A stretch of 64,000 nt of DNA from Gorsachius magnificus (Eukaryota; Chordata; Aves; Pelecaniformes; Ardeidae): the NCBI GenBank assembly GCA_034008185.1, contig CM067084.1, positions 9,443,385 through 9,507,384 on the forward strand, given 5' to 3'. Positions 33,301-37,999 of this stretch are shown one piece after another (within the stretch, counting starts at the first letter, position 1; each line of letters starts with the position of its first letter). Under the pieces are notes generated by a model. The model was given only the letters and a program-made list of their open reading frames with translations. It had not been told where the DNA came from and did not search any database. The translations under genes and the position numbers were made by a program.

Positions 33301-34119
33301 GGATCCTGATGCGCCATCACCGCCAGGGGCATTTTTCTGTAATGGTATACTTTATATATTAGAACTTGCGCATGACTGCATGTAGTTTTAAATTTTTATA
33401 TGCAACCCAGAGCTGTTGTTCTGCCTGTACTGTAATCATACACTATATCCCACATGATCACTTCAGATCAGGCTTCTTATCAAAAATCCTTGAGTGCTGG
33501 CCCAATTTGAAAAAATTGTAATTTTTTTTTTTCCCCCCCCCTGGTGATGCTCTGATATAAAACATAATTGCATCAGATGGGGAATCATCTCGCTCTTAAA
33601 AGAACAATCATAAGTTTGTATAAGTGCTAAGTCCATTTCCATGCATCTCGGCATCAGGAAAGTGCTGACGCTCTAGCTTCTGCACAGACTTCCAGACAGG
33701 CTTACGGTACCCAGCACAAAATGTTATCTTAACATGAGACCAACCCCTTAGAAAGGAGAAGTCTATAAAAGTGAAAAAGTCTACTGAGGTAGAAAACAAG
33801 TATTCTTTCAGGGATATCTTCTCTTGCATACAACAAACTTTTGAAAATGCATGAAAAATAACAGAATTCACTGTTATAACAGTTTTATCTGCTGCTGCTT
33901 GGAAAAATACACAGCAACTCTGGAGTTGTGTGATGGACCCAAAGGAAGGGCAGGCCACACTGAAGCGGGCTGTGCTCTATCTATGCAAAGACATTTGTCT
34001 CAAAACCTCGCCACGCACATTCTTACTGCTTCCATCCCTGAGTTCACATACCTGCTCAACCATACCTCTCAAAACCTCATCTCTTTCATACTGTCCAAGT
34101 GCCACATTTAGCCTCAGAT
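6202..34119 (-). CDS. SCLT1: SCLT1, sodium channel and clathrin linker 1 (17 coding exons; both ends incomplete)
   Basis: SCLT1 is a long coiled-coil protein of the centriole distal appendages. It is needed for docking the mother centriole and building cilia, and it was first described as linking a sodium channel to clathrin. Exon peptides match the human protein in order, for example VRNLQEQLQL, KQLEALPF, SEQRLKLQQEN and ATNRWKEETK. All 17 exons have AG acceptors and GT donors, and their phases join without a break. They total 1783 nt (about 594 codons) against about 688 residues in human. The missing part is the first dozen or so residues and the C-terminal ~80, which lie left of base 6202 and probably outside the window. 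The content is rich in E, K, Q and L heptads with no enzyme motif. An ERV sits antisense in one intron. Identification is from remembered family sequence and is very secure; functional statements are established knowledge of the family. Confidence 0.95.
7698..7890 (-). CDS. SCLT1: SCLT1 coding exon 16 in window
   Basis: 193 nt between a CTTTCAG acceptor and a GTATGG donor. It encodes SEEEKSRCQEVISKLQSILD, then SEREKSAFVSEQRLKLQQEN, ending KAKIK. It matches human VLESEREN...SEQRLKLQQEN. This is the longest uninterrupted coiled-coil exon but one. Confidence 0.96.
8755..8900 (-). CDS. SCLT1: SCLT1 coding exon 15 in window
   Basis: 146 nt between a TTCTTCAG acceptor and a GTGAGT donor. It encodes IYREDRGHESDSRKLEQLHQ through LKQLEM, with DLQLSLQTTQNKLKQLE near the end. 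It matches human IYREGRGNESDYRKLEEMHQ. Confidence 0.96.
9403..9477 (-). CDS. SCLT1: SCLT1 coding exon 14 in window
   Basis: 75 nt, 25 codons, between an AAAATAG acceptor and a GTAAGG donor. It encodes ECGEKQGQVERAIREKRAVE then EELEK. It matches human ECAEKQGQIERVIKEKKAVEE. The acceptor has a poor pyrimidine tract (TTTTTAAAATAG), but frame and homology fix it. Confidence 0.94.
10414..10485 (-). CDS. SCLT1: SCLT1 coding exon 13 in window
   Basis: 72 nt, 24 codons, between an ATCACAG acceptor and a GTATGG donor. It encodes VDSAKKQYNVQISRLTEELS then ALQM. It matches human KKQCNIQISRLTEELSALQM almost residue for residue. Confidence 0.96.
12128..12226 (-). CDS. SCLT1: SCLT1 coding exon 12 in window
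   Basis: 99 nt, 33 codons, between a TTCTAG acceptor and a GTAAGT donor. It encodes ALFGEKQKEEEIKKIQDEMS through RIRKA, matching human ALLEEKQKEEDIEKMKE. A broken second copy of this exon and its flanks lies at about 19188-19272 on the far side of the ERV; only this one has an open frame and intact splice sites. Confidence 0.95.
12493..12508. repeat. (CA)n microsatellite
   Basis: About eight CA units in the SCLT1 intron left of the ERV. The corresponding place in the degraded copy (about 19495-19505) has no clean CA run. Confidence 0.85.
13174..13218 (+). repeat. Short tandem GTCAG/GTCGG repeats in the LTR
   Basis: Successive GTCAGTCAGGTCAGTCGGG-type units with several CpGs lie upstream of the TATA-like box. 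They could hold repeated factor-binding sites; this is inference only. Confidence 0.7.
13399..13404 (+). promoter_or_regulatory. LTR polyadenylation hexamer ATTAAA
   Basis: ATTAAA follows the TATA-like box by about 60 bases, within the R/U5 part of the LTR. It is the common variant polyadenylation signal and the only hexamer in the right place. Confidence 0.5.
13548..13565 (+). promoter_or_regulatory. Primer-binding site, tRNA-Lys type
   Basis: TGGCGCCCAACGTGGGGC lies nine bases after the LTR's CA end. This 18-mer is the tRNA-Lys(1,2)-type primer site known from betaretroviruses. The nine-base spacer is longer than the usual few bases. Confidence 0.85.
13657..14847 (+). CDS. ERV first ORF: multi-pass membrane N-terminus, Thr/Pro repeats, gag-like tail
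   Basis: This is the first long frame after the primer-binding site. I chose ATG 13657; an upstream TTG at 13645 is also in frame. The first ~70 residues hold two or three long Leu/Val/Phe/Tyr-rich hydrophobic segments, and another lies near residues 125-145 (MALLLGLLNIVQLLL). From about 14152 to 14450 a 60-bp unit repeats about four times plus partial units, giving a 20-residue Ala/Thr/Pro/Val repeat. A basic KKKSWKRKSTR patch and an acidic run (EEEEEE) follow. The last ~50 codons appear to be out of the original frame: homologous gag-like sequence continues in another frame from about 14690. I see no CCHC knuckle. The product may be a Gag with a membrane domain or a separate leader protein. 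Confidence 0.6.
   Translation: MLFYLLSELLSLFMEFFYILPYLLYALPVLLVVTFRKWIKATVLLYCVILAYAMIKLLVIRLSSYFYSVLLSPLYFGNHLLGIMNNYTFYFLSSESQPVGESPYSIFPFFSELITTVLENVEYPWDVPTSMALLLGLLNIVQLLLRVRLLRKLYTIQRLIPAAGPAATPTSVTPTVATPTADTGTAATPTPATPTVATPAVGIGTAATPASVTPTVTPPTADTGTAATPTPVTPTVAPPAVVTGTAATPTPATCTAATQTPATGIAAEAGSEPVPVSVAPVHKKKSWKRKSTRLEREDESGPSQKEEEEEELINETETTRSLSLGELRDMRKDFSVVQESILSPGCSDAGIMGPVAWNWRVEKPNSWDPFLGKAALTKRLEKGHKSSASGGDYCQP
14152..14450 (+). repeat. 60-bp tandem repeat inside the ERV first ORF
   Basis: Units start GCAGCTACTCCAAC or GCTGCTACTCCAGC about every 60 bases (near 14152, 14212, 14272, 14332 and 14392). Each encodes a 20-residue AATPT-rich block. The last units are shortened to about 30 bp. 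The opposite strand is also open here, only because of base composition. Confidence 0.9.
14687..15581 (+). pseudogene. ERV gag-like region, broken by frameshifts
   Basis: Three overlapping open segments in different frames (14691-14987, 14959-15474, 15357-15581) carry a continuous-looking polypeptide with helical, charged stretches (AVEKLSQKVERLEKR, EARVRELQRK). The frame appears to change near 14685, 14975 and 15440-15460. I cannot identify a major homology region or a zinc knuckle, so the gag call rests on position between the first ORF and protease. Whether the breaks are old mutations or sequencing indels is unknown. Confidence 0.6.
15603..16425 (+). pseudogene. ERV protease and N-terminal reverse transcriptase (5' part of broken pol)
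   Basis: The frame opens without an ATG, as expected for pro-pol made by readthrough or frameshift. The aspartic protease motif ALVDTGAQCTLMPS has its catalytic Asp codon at 15690, and ILGIDYL follows about 60 residues on. RT fingers and palm follow: PIWPVRKSDGEWRLTVDYRG and then YATIDIANAFFSIPL, which contains the first catalytic Asp. The frame stays open to 16469, but homologous sequence leaves it at about 16408-16425. The usual LPQG-type motif is not visible there, so bases appear to be lost at the break. Confidence 0.85.
16420..17640 (+). pseudogene. ERV reverse transcriptase palm/thumb/connection and RNase H start
   Basis: This is the continuation of pol in another frame. SPTICHG is followed by the catalytic box YIDD (codons 16489-16500) in QYIDDIIVWG. 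Next come FLGIKWQDGRRQIP, QAFLGVVGFWRMHIP and NYTPTEKEILAAYEG. The RNase H motif LFTDGSC has its Asp codon at 17416, with a second motif YTDSWMVANALW at about 17596. The frame stays open to 17784, but homology leaves it at about 17630-17650, within RNase H. The first ~35 codons of the open frame that starts at 16318 are out of the pol frame and not part of the product. Confidence 0.85.
17640..18715 (+). pseudogene. ERV RNase H C-terminus and integrase
   Basis: RNase H ends with VKVRHVDAHVPKSRASEEHR. The integrase zinc-binding domain has the HHCC pattern in HDTSGHQGRDATYRW...HECETC. The catalytic triad is complete: Asp in WQIDYITLP (codon 18092), Asp in ESDNGTHF (18269) and Glu in SGKIERYNG (18377). 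The last two are separated by 35 residues, the standard D,D-35-E spacing. A C-terminal domain with KTVWV and RGIAFAQGPG follows, ending at a TGA after KGI. This segment itself has no break, but it is joined to RT only across a frameshift. Confidence 0.88.
18716..19002 (+). other. ERV 3' non-coding region, no env
   Basis: About 290 bases after the integrase stop with no retroviral ORF. A clear purine tract next to an LTR, the normal plus-strand primer, is not seen because the sequence changes into host-like DNA near 19003. Confidence 0.55.
19003..19800 (+). repeat. Degraded second copy of the left host flank (SCLT1 intron and exon 12)
   Basis: The stretch follows 11885-12895 in order, with many small deletions and some substitutions. 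Shared anchors include CAGCACTGTGAGAAGAA (19313 and about 12284), GTTCAAAAAAGCCTTTTT (19337), GATGCCTTTTTC (19455), GATGTTAA-GTGTAATAAG (19678) and the CATAGAGAA...TGTAGATGTG block (19750). It is about 20% shorter than its template. Exon 12 is present at about 19188-19272 but with indels that destroy its frame. A piece resembling the LTR start (TTTTCAGCTGGG...ATTTTCTTCAC) is mixed in at 19149-19177. See findings for the assembly interpretation. Confidence 0.85.
19801..19826 (+). repeat. Residual 3' end of the missing 3' LTR
   Basis: TGCCAGCCGGGTTA followed by ...CGACA matches the last 24 bases or so of the 5' LTR (13515-13538) with a few differences. It is directly followed by CATGC, the same five bases that precede the 5' LTR. 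Everything expected between the 3' LTR start and this tip is absent. Confidence 0.8.
19827..22435. other. SCLT1: SCLT1 intron right of the ERV, no gene seen
   Basis: Begins with the second CATGC target duplication (19827-19831) and then unique AT-rich sequence. I see no exon, RNA gene or dispersed repeat that I recognise. Confidence 0.6.
22436..22613 (-). CDS. SCLT1: SCLT1 coding exon 11 in window
   Basis: 178 nt between a CTTGTAG acceptor and a GTAAGG donor. It encodes LCVTVQDAEQLRTERTALEK through LLEEANLQKSQ, matching human LCVTIQEANQLRTE and LLEEANLQKSQ. It is the exon immediately upstream in the gene of the intron that holds the ERV. Confidence 0.96.
24214..24305 (-). CDS. SCLT1: SCLT1 coding exon 10 in window
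   Basis: 92 nt between a TTTCTAG acceptor and a GTAAAG donor. It encodes EEDVISAQQREAASDKRLQQ then MQSSIKQLET. It matches human ASDRRLQQLQSSIKQLE. Confidence 0.95.
24475..24565 (-). CDS. SCLT1: SCLT1 coding exon 9 in window
   Basis: 91 nt between a TATACAG acceptor and a GTATTC donor. It encodes QAKIDGRTANAKVDEMTRLT then EKLQGQLERK. The match to human is in QAK, AKVEELT and LQGQ. Phase is consistent with both neighbours. Confidence 0.93.
25835..25905 (-). CDS. SCLT1: SCLT1 coding exon 8 in window
   Basis: 71 nt between a TTTTGCAG acceptor and a GTATAA donor. It encodes SNQQFLKTVTEQTVELEQLR and KQL, matching human NQQFLKTVTEQ. It ends with two bases of an Arg codon completed in the next exon. 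Confidence 0.95.
26540..27190 (-). repeat. Ancient CR1/L3-like LINE fragment, antisense
   Basis: Words such as CATTTATAAATACGCTGAAC, TTTATCCCATGACATCTTT and CTTGCCAAATG...TTTTTGGATAA occur in the order I recall from the antisense of old amniote CR1/L3 LINE 3' parts. It is very diverged, and boundaries and subfamily are uncertain. It explains the small open frame at 26540-26785. Confidence 0.5.
27683..27748 (-). CDS. SCLT1: SCLT1 coding exon 7 in window
   Basis: 66 nt, 22 codons, between a TTTTTAG acceptor and a GTAAGT donor. It encodes DQLTGFQQLTRQLHIANEK and IEL, matching human FQQLTKQLHVTNE. Confidence 0.94.
29774..29896 (-). CDS. SCLT1: SCLT1 coding exon 6 in window
   Basis: 123 nt, exactly 41 codons, between a TTAG acceptor and a GTAATT donor. 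It encodes EKEQAIELWQTVLQEHDRL then a Gln-rich stretch and MTETQIHVAE. The ELWQTV and TQIHV parts match human. It is amphipathic coiled coil throughout. Confidence 0.95.
30674..30806 (-). CDS. SCLT1: SCLT1 coding exon 5 in window
   Basis: 133 nt between an AATTTCAG acceptor and a GTGTGTG donor. It encodes LHVELKEALEKQLEALPF then a short acidic linker and VRNLQEQLQLMNQ. These are the clearest matches to human SCLT1 (EKQLEALPF and VRNLQEQLQL). The GTGTGT donor is weaker than the others, but the downstream reading frame requires it. Confidence 0.95.
31183..31238 (-). CDS. SCLT1: SCLT1 coding exon 4 in window
   Basis: 56 nt between a TGTTAG acceptor and a GTAAAA donor. It encodes AQMTEMRLNFEQVTKENER, ending in the conserved KENER. 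The phase fits both neighbours. Confidence 0.93.
32319..32388 (-). CDS. SCLT1: SCLT1 coding exon 3 in window
   Basis: 70 nt between a TTTTTAG acceptor and a GTATGG donor. It encodes LPSLITEYDRHLEEMRAQ then LQLYQ, matching human LAPLVTEYDKHLGEL. This is the start of the long coiled coil. Confidence 0.93.
33284..33336 (-). CDS. SCLT1: SCLT1 coding exon 2 in window
   Basis: 53 nt between a TTACAG acceptor and a GTAACT donor. It encodes a Gly/Ser-rich stretch ending MMDQS, matching the human VFDQS site. It has phase 0 at its start and leaves two bases that are completed by the next exon. It is the least coiled-coil-like exon and is three residues shorter than human here. Confidence 0.85.
34052..34119 (-). 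CDS. SCLT1: SCLT1 coding exon 1 in window (near N-terminus)
   Basis: The exon lies between a TTTTTCAG acceptor and a GTATGTG donor. It starts with the last two bases of a codon and encodes 22 residues, LRLN...YERDEV...VEQ. The human protein has a segment of the same length beginning RRLN with a Tyr at the matching place and ending in Gln, about residues 14-35. Similarity is otherwise weak, so the call rests on length, phase, position and a few residues. The upstream exon with the start codon was not found between here and the CpG island. Confidence 0.75.
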
Positions 34120-34824
34120 CTGAAAAATACAAAGTTTGAGAATCATAGCTACAACACAGACCATTATCTAGATAAACCTGACTGGCAGTCAGAAATATGT
34201 TCAATGGTGTAGGGCTTTGAAGGCACACAACATGCTTCATAAAATTCTTCCATTTAGCACAACTATTTTAATGAAAATAGGACTTGAAAAAGCCTACAAA
34301 GACTGTATAATAATAGTTAATTCAGTTTCTTACATATTCCATTTTCTTTTAGAAATTTACAAAAATGAAGTTTCTGCCTAGAAAACACATACACATTTTA
34401 ATGATTCACAAGGTCTAAGTGTAACAAATCACATTGTGTCCAATTCAATTAGCTGGACGTTTGACAATTAACCTGTTGTTGGGAACTCAACCCTGCAGTT
34501 CTCAATACACTTTCAACAAACTTAGGTCAAGAGAGCTTCACTGGTAAATGGATCTGAGCACTCAAGCATACCCAGAAGAAACCCAAACAAGAATGAAGAT
34601 ACGCAGTCTGCCAGTATCTGCTTTTTCTGAAAGCAGCAAAGCATAATGAGCGATGAGATTTCACACCCTGCTGAGCTGGGAACATCAACTAAGACATCAC
34701 TCTTCCTCACTCATCTAACTTTGGCTATTGGGATTTCAGAGACTACTTGTACTACAAACAAATGGAGTGTTCTCTGATCTGACAAAACTGCAGTATAACC
34801 AGCCAGTCAAAAGAGCAGATTATC

Positions 34825-35372
34825 CTGCTGTATTCAGTGGTGGCGCAGCCTCACCTCAAGTGCTGCGTGCAGTTCGGTGCCCCACAATTTAAGAAGGATG
34901 TGAAGGTCCTTGAATTCGTCCAGAGGAGGGCAACAAAGCTGGTGAGAGGGCTGGAAGGAATGTCCTACGAGGAGCAGATGAGAACTCTGGGTTGGTCTGG
35001 TTTGGAGAAAAGGAGGCTGAGGGGCGACCTCATTGCTCTCTACAGCTTCCTGAGGAGGGCACCTGGAGAGGGAGGAGCTGAGCTCTCCTCCCTGGTATGC
35101 AGTGACAGGATGCGTGGGAATGGTTCAAAGCTGTGTCAGAGGAGGCTCAGACTGAAGATTATGAAGAATTTCTTCACCGCGAGGGTGGTCAAACACTGGA
35201 ACGGGCTTCCTAGAGAGGTGGTTGATGTCCCAAGCCTGTCAGTGTTTAAGAGGCGTTTGGCCAACGCCCTTAGTAACATGCTTTAACTTTTGGTCAGCCC
35301 TGAATTGCTCAAGCAGTTGGACTGGATGATCGTTGTAGCTCCCTTCCAACTGAAATATTCTATTCTATTTTA
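34825..35372 (+). mobile_element. CR1 LINE, 5'-truncated 3' end
   Basis: A sense CR1 3' end. The final part of the RT-ORF (open 34837-35286, 149 residues, including RRLRGDLIALYSFL, NFFTARVVKHWNGLPREVV and VFKRRLANAL) is followed by a short 3' UTR. It ends in the CR1 signature GACTGGATGATCGTTGTAG, CTCCCTTCCAACTG, and an ATTCTATTCTATTTT tail. CR1 is the dominant bird retroposon. The reading frame is uninterrupted, which suggests a fairly young copy. It sits in the 5' intron of SCLT1, opposite in orientation to that gene. Confidence 0.93.
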
Positions 35373-37000
35373 TAAGAATCTGAGTGACATCTGGACACTG
35401 AGTGACACTGGAATGCATAAAAGAGGAAGGAAAAGGAAGACAGGAGGGTAACGTATATTTTGATTTAAAACAACTTGCTGCCTATTTTTCTTGATACGCA
35501 CCCCATGGTTCATTTTCTGGTTCTAAGCTTCTAAAGGAGGATATAGGAAAAAAGACAGAGGGGACAGAAGGGAGGTAAAAGGGTGCCAAGGAACCGGAAG
35601 GTGAAAGCAGCCAAAGCCTTCTGCAAACATGAGAGGCCATAGGTGCAAAAGGGGACAAATCTTAAAACACCCTTACAGATGTACTCAGCTTCAACAGTGA
35701 ATCATTAAATACATTCTGGTAAGAGTTCTATGTATTTAGTAGCTTATCACAAAAATATGTAACGGAATGGATGAGCTATTATTTGTAGGGCTGGCTTCTG
35801 ATGCTGCAAAAAGCATTCAAGTAAAACTCAATTTATAACTGATCAGCACCAGAGACTAGCAATTCATTCTCAGAACCTTCTTTACAGCTACATATTTAAC
35901 ACAGCAAATATTTATTCTACAAAGCTAAATATAATAGTGCCTAGACAATCTCTTTTTACGTGTATTACACACATTCAACATTTTAGAACTCTGATTTCAT
36001 ATTCATGAAACTAGAGGAACATCAATCCACATATCAGAGCAGACCTCAAATAACTTATGTCTCAGTTGGCATGCAAGCCAACTTCAAATTTGTCATTTGG
36101 CACCTTTCAAAATGTATGAAGTTTTTAAAAGAGAGAATTAAACTCCTTGGTAGAAGAAGCAACTCTTACTACTTCACAGTGAATTTAGTCTGAGCTCTAT
36201 TTAGAGCCTAAAGATTTATAAAATAAGCTACACCCAGACAAATTAAATACATATGAAAAAGCAAAATACCAATATTTGAAAAATCGGTGATTTGTTCATA
36301 TCGTAGTATAATAAATACTTATGCAAAGCTTCATAAAGATATGGGCTTTAGAGGCGGGGTGACTCTGTCGGCTCAGACGAAACCTTTTCTGCTACTGAAG
36401 TTACTGCAACCAAGAGCTGGTCTGTCACCTTTGGCCAAAGCTGTCAAACAAAGTTTAGTACCCATTGAAATTTTGATTTTTGAGCGATGCACAGGCACTG
36501 CAATCTTGTCCTAATTCCTGCCATGCTATCATGTTTCCCTGTAACACTCATTAGTGACAGGGACAGTAACACTCTTGGGACAACACATCAGTCCATTCCC
36601 TACTTACAGGACTATAAACTGTGCAGAAGCACTTCTTGCCAGTAGTTTGCTGGTATGTAATTTAAGTGTAGTCTGATTCAATAATATGAAGCTTATGTTA
36701 AAATTATCAAAACTGTAACAAAGAACATTTAACTAAAAATACTTTAGTCTGTAAAGTACATTTTATGAGTAACTGGCAAGACAGCTTTTTTGCCTTTCAG
36801 GTGTAAGCCAAGCATAGGAAATGCAATAGTTTCTTAACTAGAGGAAATAGGCATTATGACAAAAAATGCGCATGTTTTTGGCTATTACCCTCATTTGCAG
36901 CTTTTAAGATTAGTCTTCAGTTAACTAAAAAAAATAGCTTTGATGCTAACTGCTACAGCAAACAGTAGAAGAGCTACAGCATATAAATCCTCGTTGCTAC
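35373..37000. other. SCLT1: SCLT1 5' intron, start-codon exon not found
   Basis: AT-rich. The exon carrying the SCLT1 initiator Met should lie in 34120-37185. I examined several minus-strand GTAAG-type donors (for example near 36606 and 34331), but none is preceded by a frame resembling the conserved N-terminus. Confidence 0.5.
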
Positions 37001-37019
37001 AACCAGAGGCAAGAGGGTT

Positions 37020-37700
37020 TCCACCTTCTGTAAAAATTGAGCCCAGCCCCCGAGAGGCAGCGCCCAGGCCCCGGCTCCTCCGCTCCGGCCTTCCCCCAGC
37101 CCCGGGGCAGCGCTTGGGCCAACCCGCCGTGCCTCGGGGGGCAGGCGGGCAGCCCGCCAAGCCGACCGCTCGCAGAGACCTCACCTGGCTCTCCCCCGCT
37201 GCCGAGCTCCGTGGCCTTTCGGGAAGTAAAGCTGCGGCGGGGCGGGGCGGGGGGGGCAGTAACCACAGCCGCCCCCTCTCCGCCGGCCTCTTCCCCTCAG
37301 CGCGGCGCGGCAGGGTCCAACGGCCCAGGCAGCCGGCTCGGCCCCCAGCGGCGCTTCGGTCACGTGGCAGCGGAGCGCGCGACTCCCGGCGGGCGAGCAG
37401 CCGGCAGGGAGGGAAGGAGGAGTGAGGGAGGCGGAGCGCGCATGCGCGCGAGGGCTCGGTGGCGGCGGGAAGCGGGGGCGCCGGGCGAGTTTTCTCTCAG
37501 AGTGGCAGCGGGTGCCTGGCGGTGTAAGGAACCCGTTATTAAACTTCTCTAAGCGACTCGCGGGTTAAAGATAGGCCCTGAGGCGTGGCGCTTCTCTTCA
37601 GGAAACGCCGCCGTCAGTGGCTGGAGCAGCCGGGGGGTCGCCGAAACCGGGGGGCGGCGTCGAGCCCTCTGGGAGCTCGCGCCTGTGTCTGGCAGTGAAG
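37020..37700. promoter_or_regulatory. CpG island, bidirectional SCLT1/C4orf33 promoter
   Basis: About 700 bases of very high GC and CpG density in otherwise AT-rich DNA, placed between the head-to-head genes. It has GC boxes (GGGGCGGGGCGGGG, about 37237-37250), a CACGTG E-box (37361-37366), a perfect palindrome GCGCGCATGCGCGC (37436-37449) of the NRF1 type, and no TATA box. On minus, AGCCAG|GTGAGGT gives a good donor with its last exon base at 37185, a likely SCLT1 untranslated first exon. On plus, CGGT|GTAAGG at 37524 is a possible C4orf33 first-exon donor. The long open frames inside are by-products of GC content. Confidence 0.8.
37436..37449. promoter_or_regulatory. NRF1-like palindrome
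   Basis: GCGCGCATGCGCGC is a perfect 14-bp inverted repeat containing the NRF1 core GCGCATGCGC. It lies between the two presumed start regions. NRF1 sites of this form are common in bidirectional CpG-island promoters. Confidence 0.6.
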
Positions 37701-37855
37701 CCCTCGCTGCAGCGAAAGCTGCTGTCTCTTCAGGCGCTTTTCAACTTTCCCCCTCGCCTCTTAGAGCAATTAAGAAAAACACCGGTCTAATTACTTCCTG
37801 CTTGGTTTTGGCCTCGTTACCACCGTCGGCAGGGTTTGGGGTGGAAGGCGGAAAT

Positions 37856-37873
37856 CCCCCCCCCCCCCCCCCC
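37856..37873 (+). repeat. Poly-C tract
   Basis: Eighteen consecutive C at the edge of the CpG island. The length is unreliable in most sequencing methods. Confidence 0.95.
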
Positions 37874-37999
37874 ACTTCCGATCAGGAGAGGCGTGAGGTG
37901 ACTCCGTGCTGGTGAGGTGCGGCGCCCGCGTGGCTGAGGTCTGAGCTCTGAGCTCTGTGGAGCTTGAGGCCGTGTGGTGTGAGTGCTCTTAAAAAAGCA

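Noticed and set aside
33608..33958. Minus-strand 116-codon frame with SVQK as a possible SCLT1 N-terminal exon
   Set aside because: SVQK resembles the human N-terminus, but there is no donor giving the right phase into the 33284-33336 exon. The 34052-34119 exon fits length and phase exactly.
36892..36940. Possible SCLT1 start exon on minus (TTTTTTTTAG ... ATGAGG|GTAATA)
   Set aside because: In the phase needed to join the next exon there is a TGA and no ATG. The donor is weak.
36940..37552. Long open frames on both strands of the CpG island (up to 171 codons)
   Set aside because: Six-frame openness is expected from GC-rich, stop-poor DNA. The peptides are Pro/Arg/Gly/Ala low-complexity and there is no homology to either neighbour.
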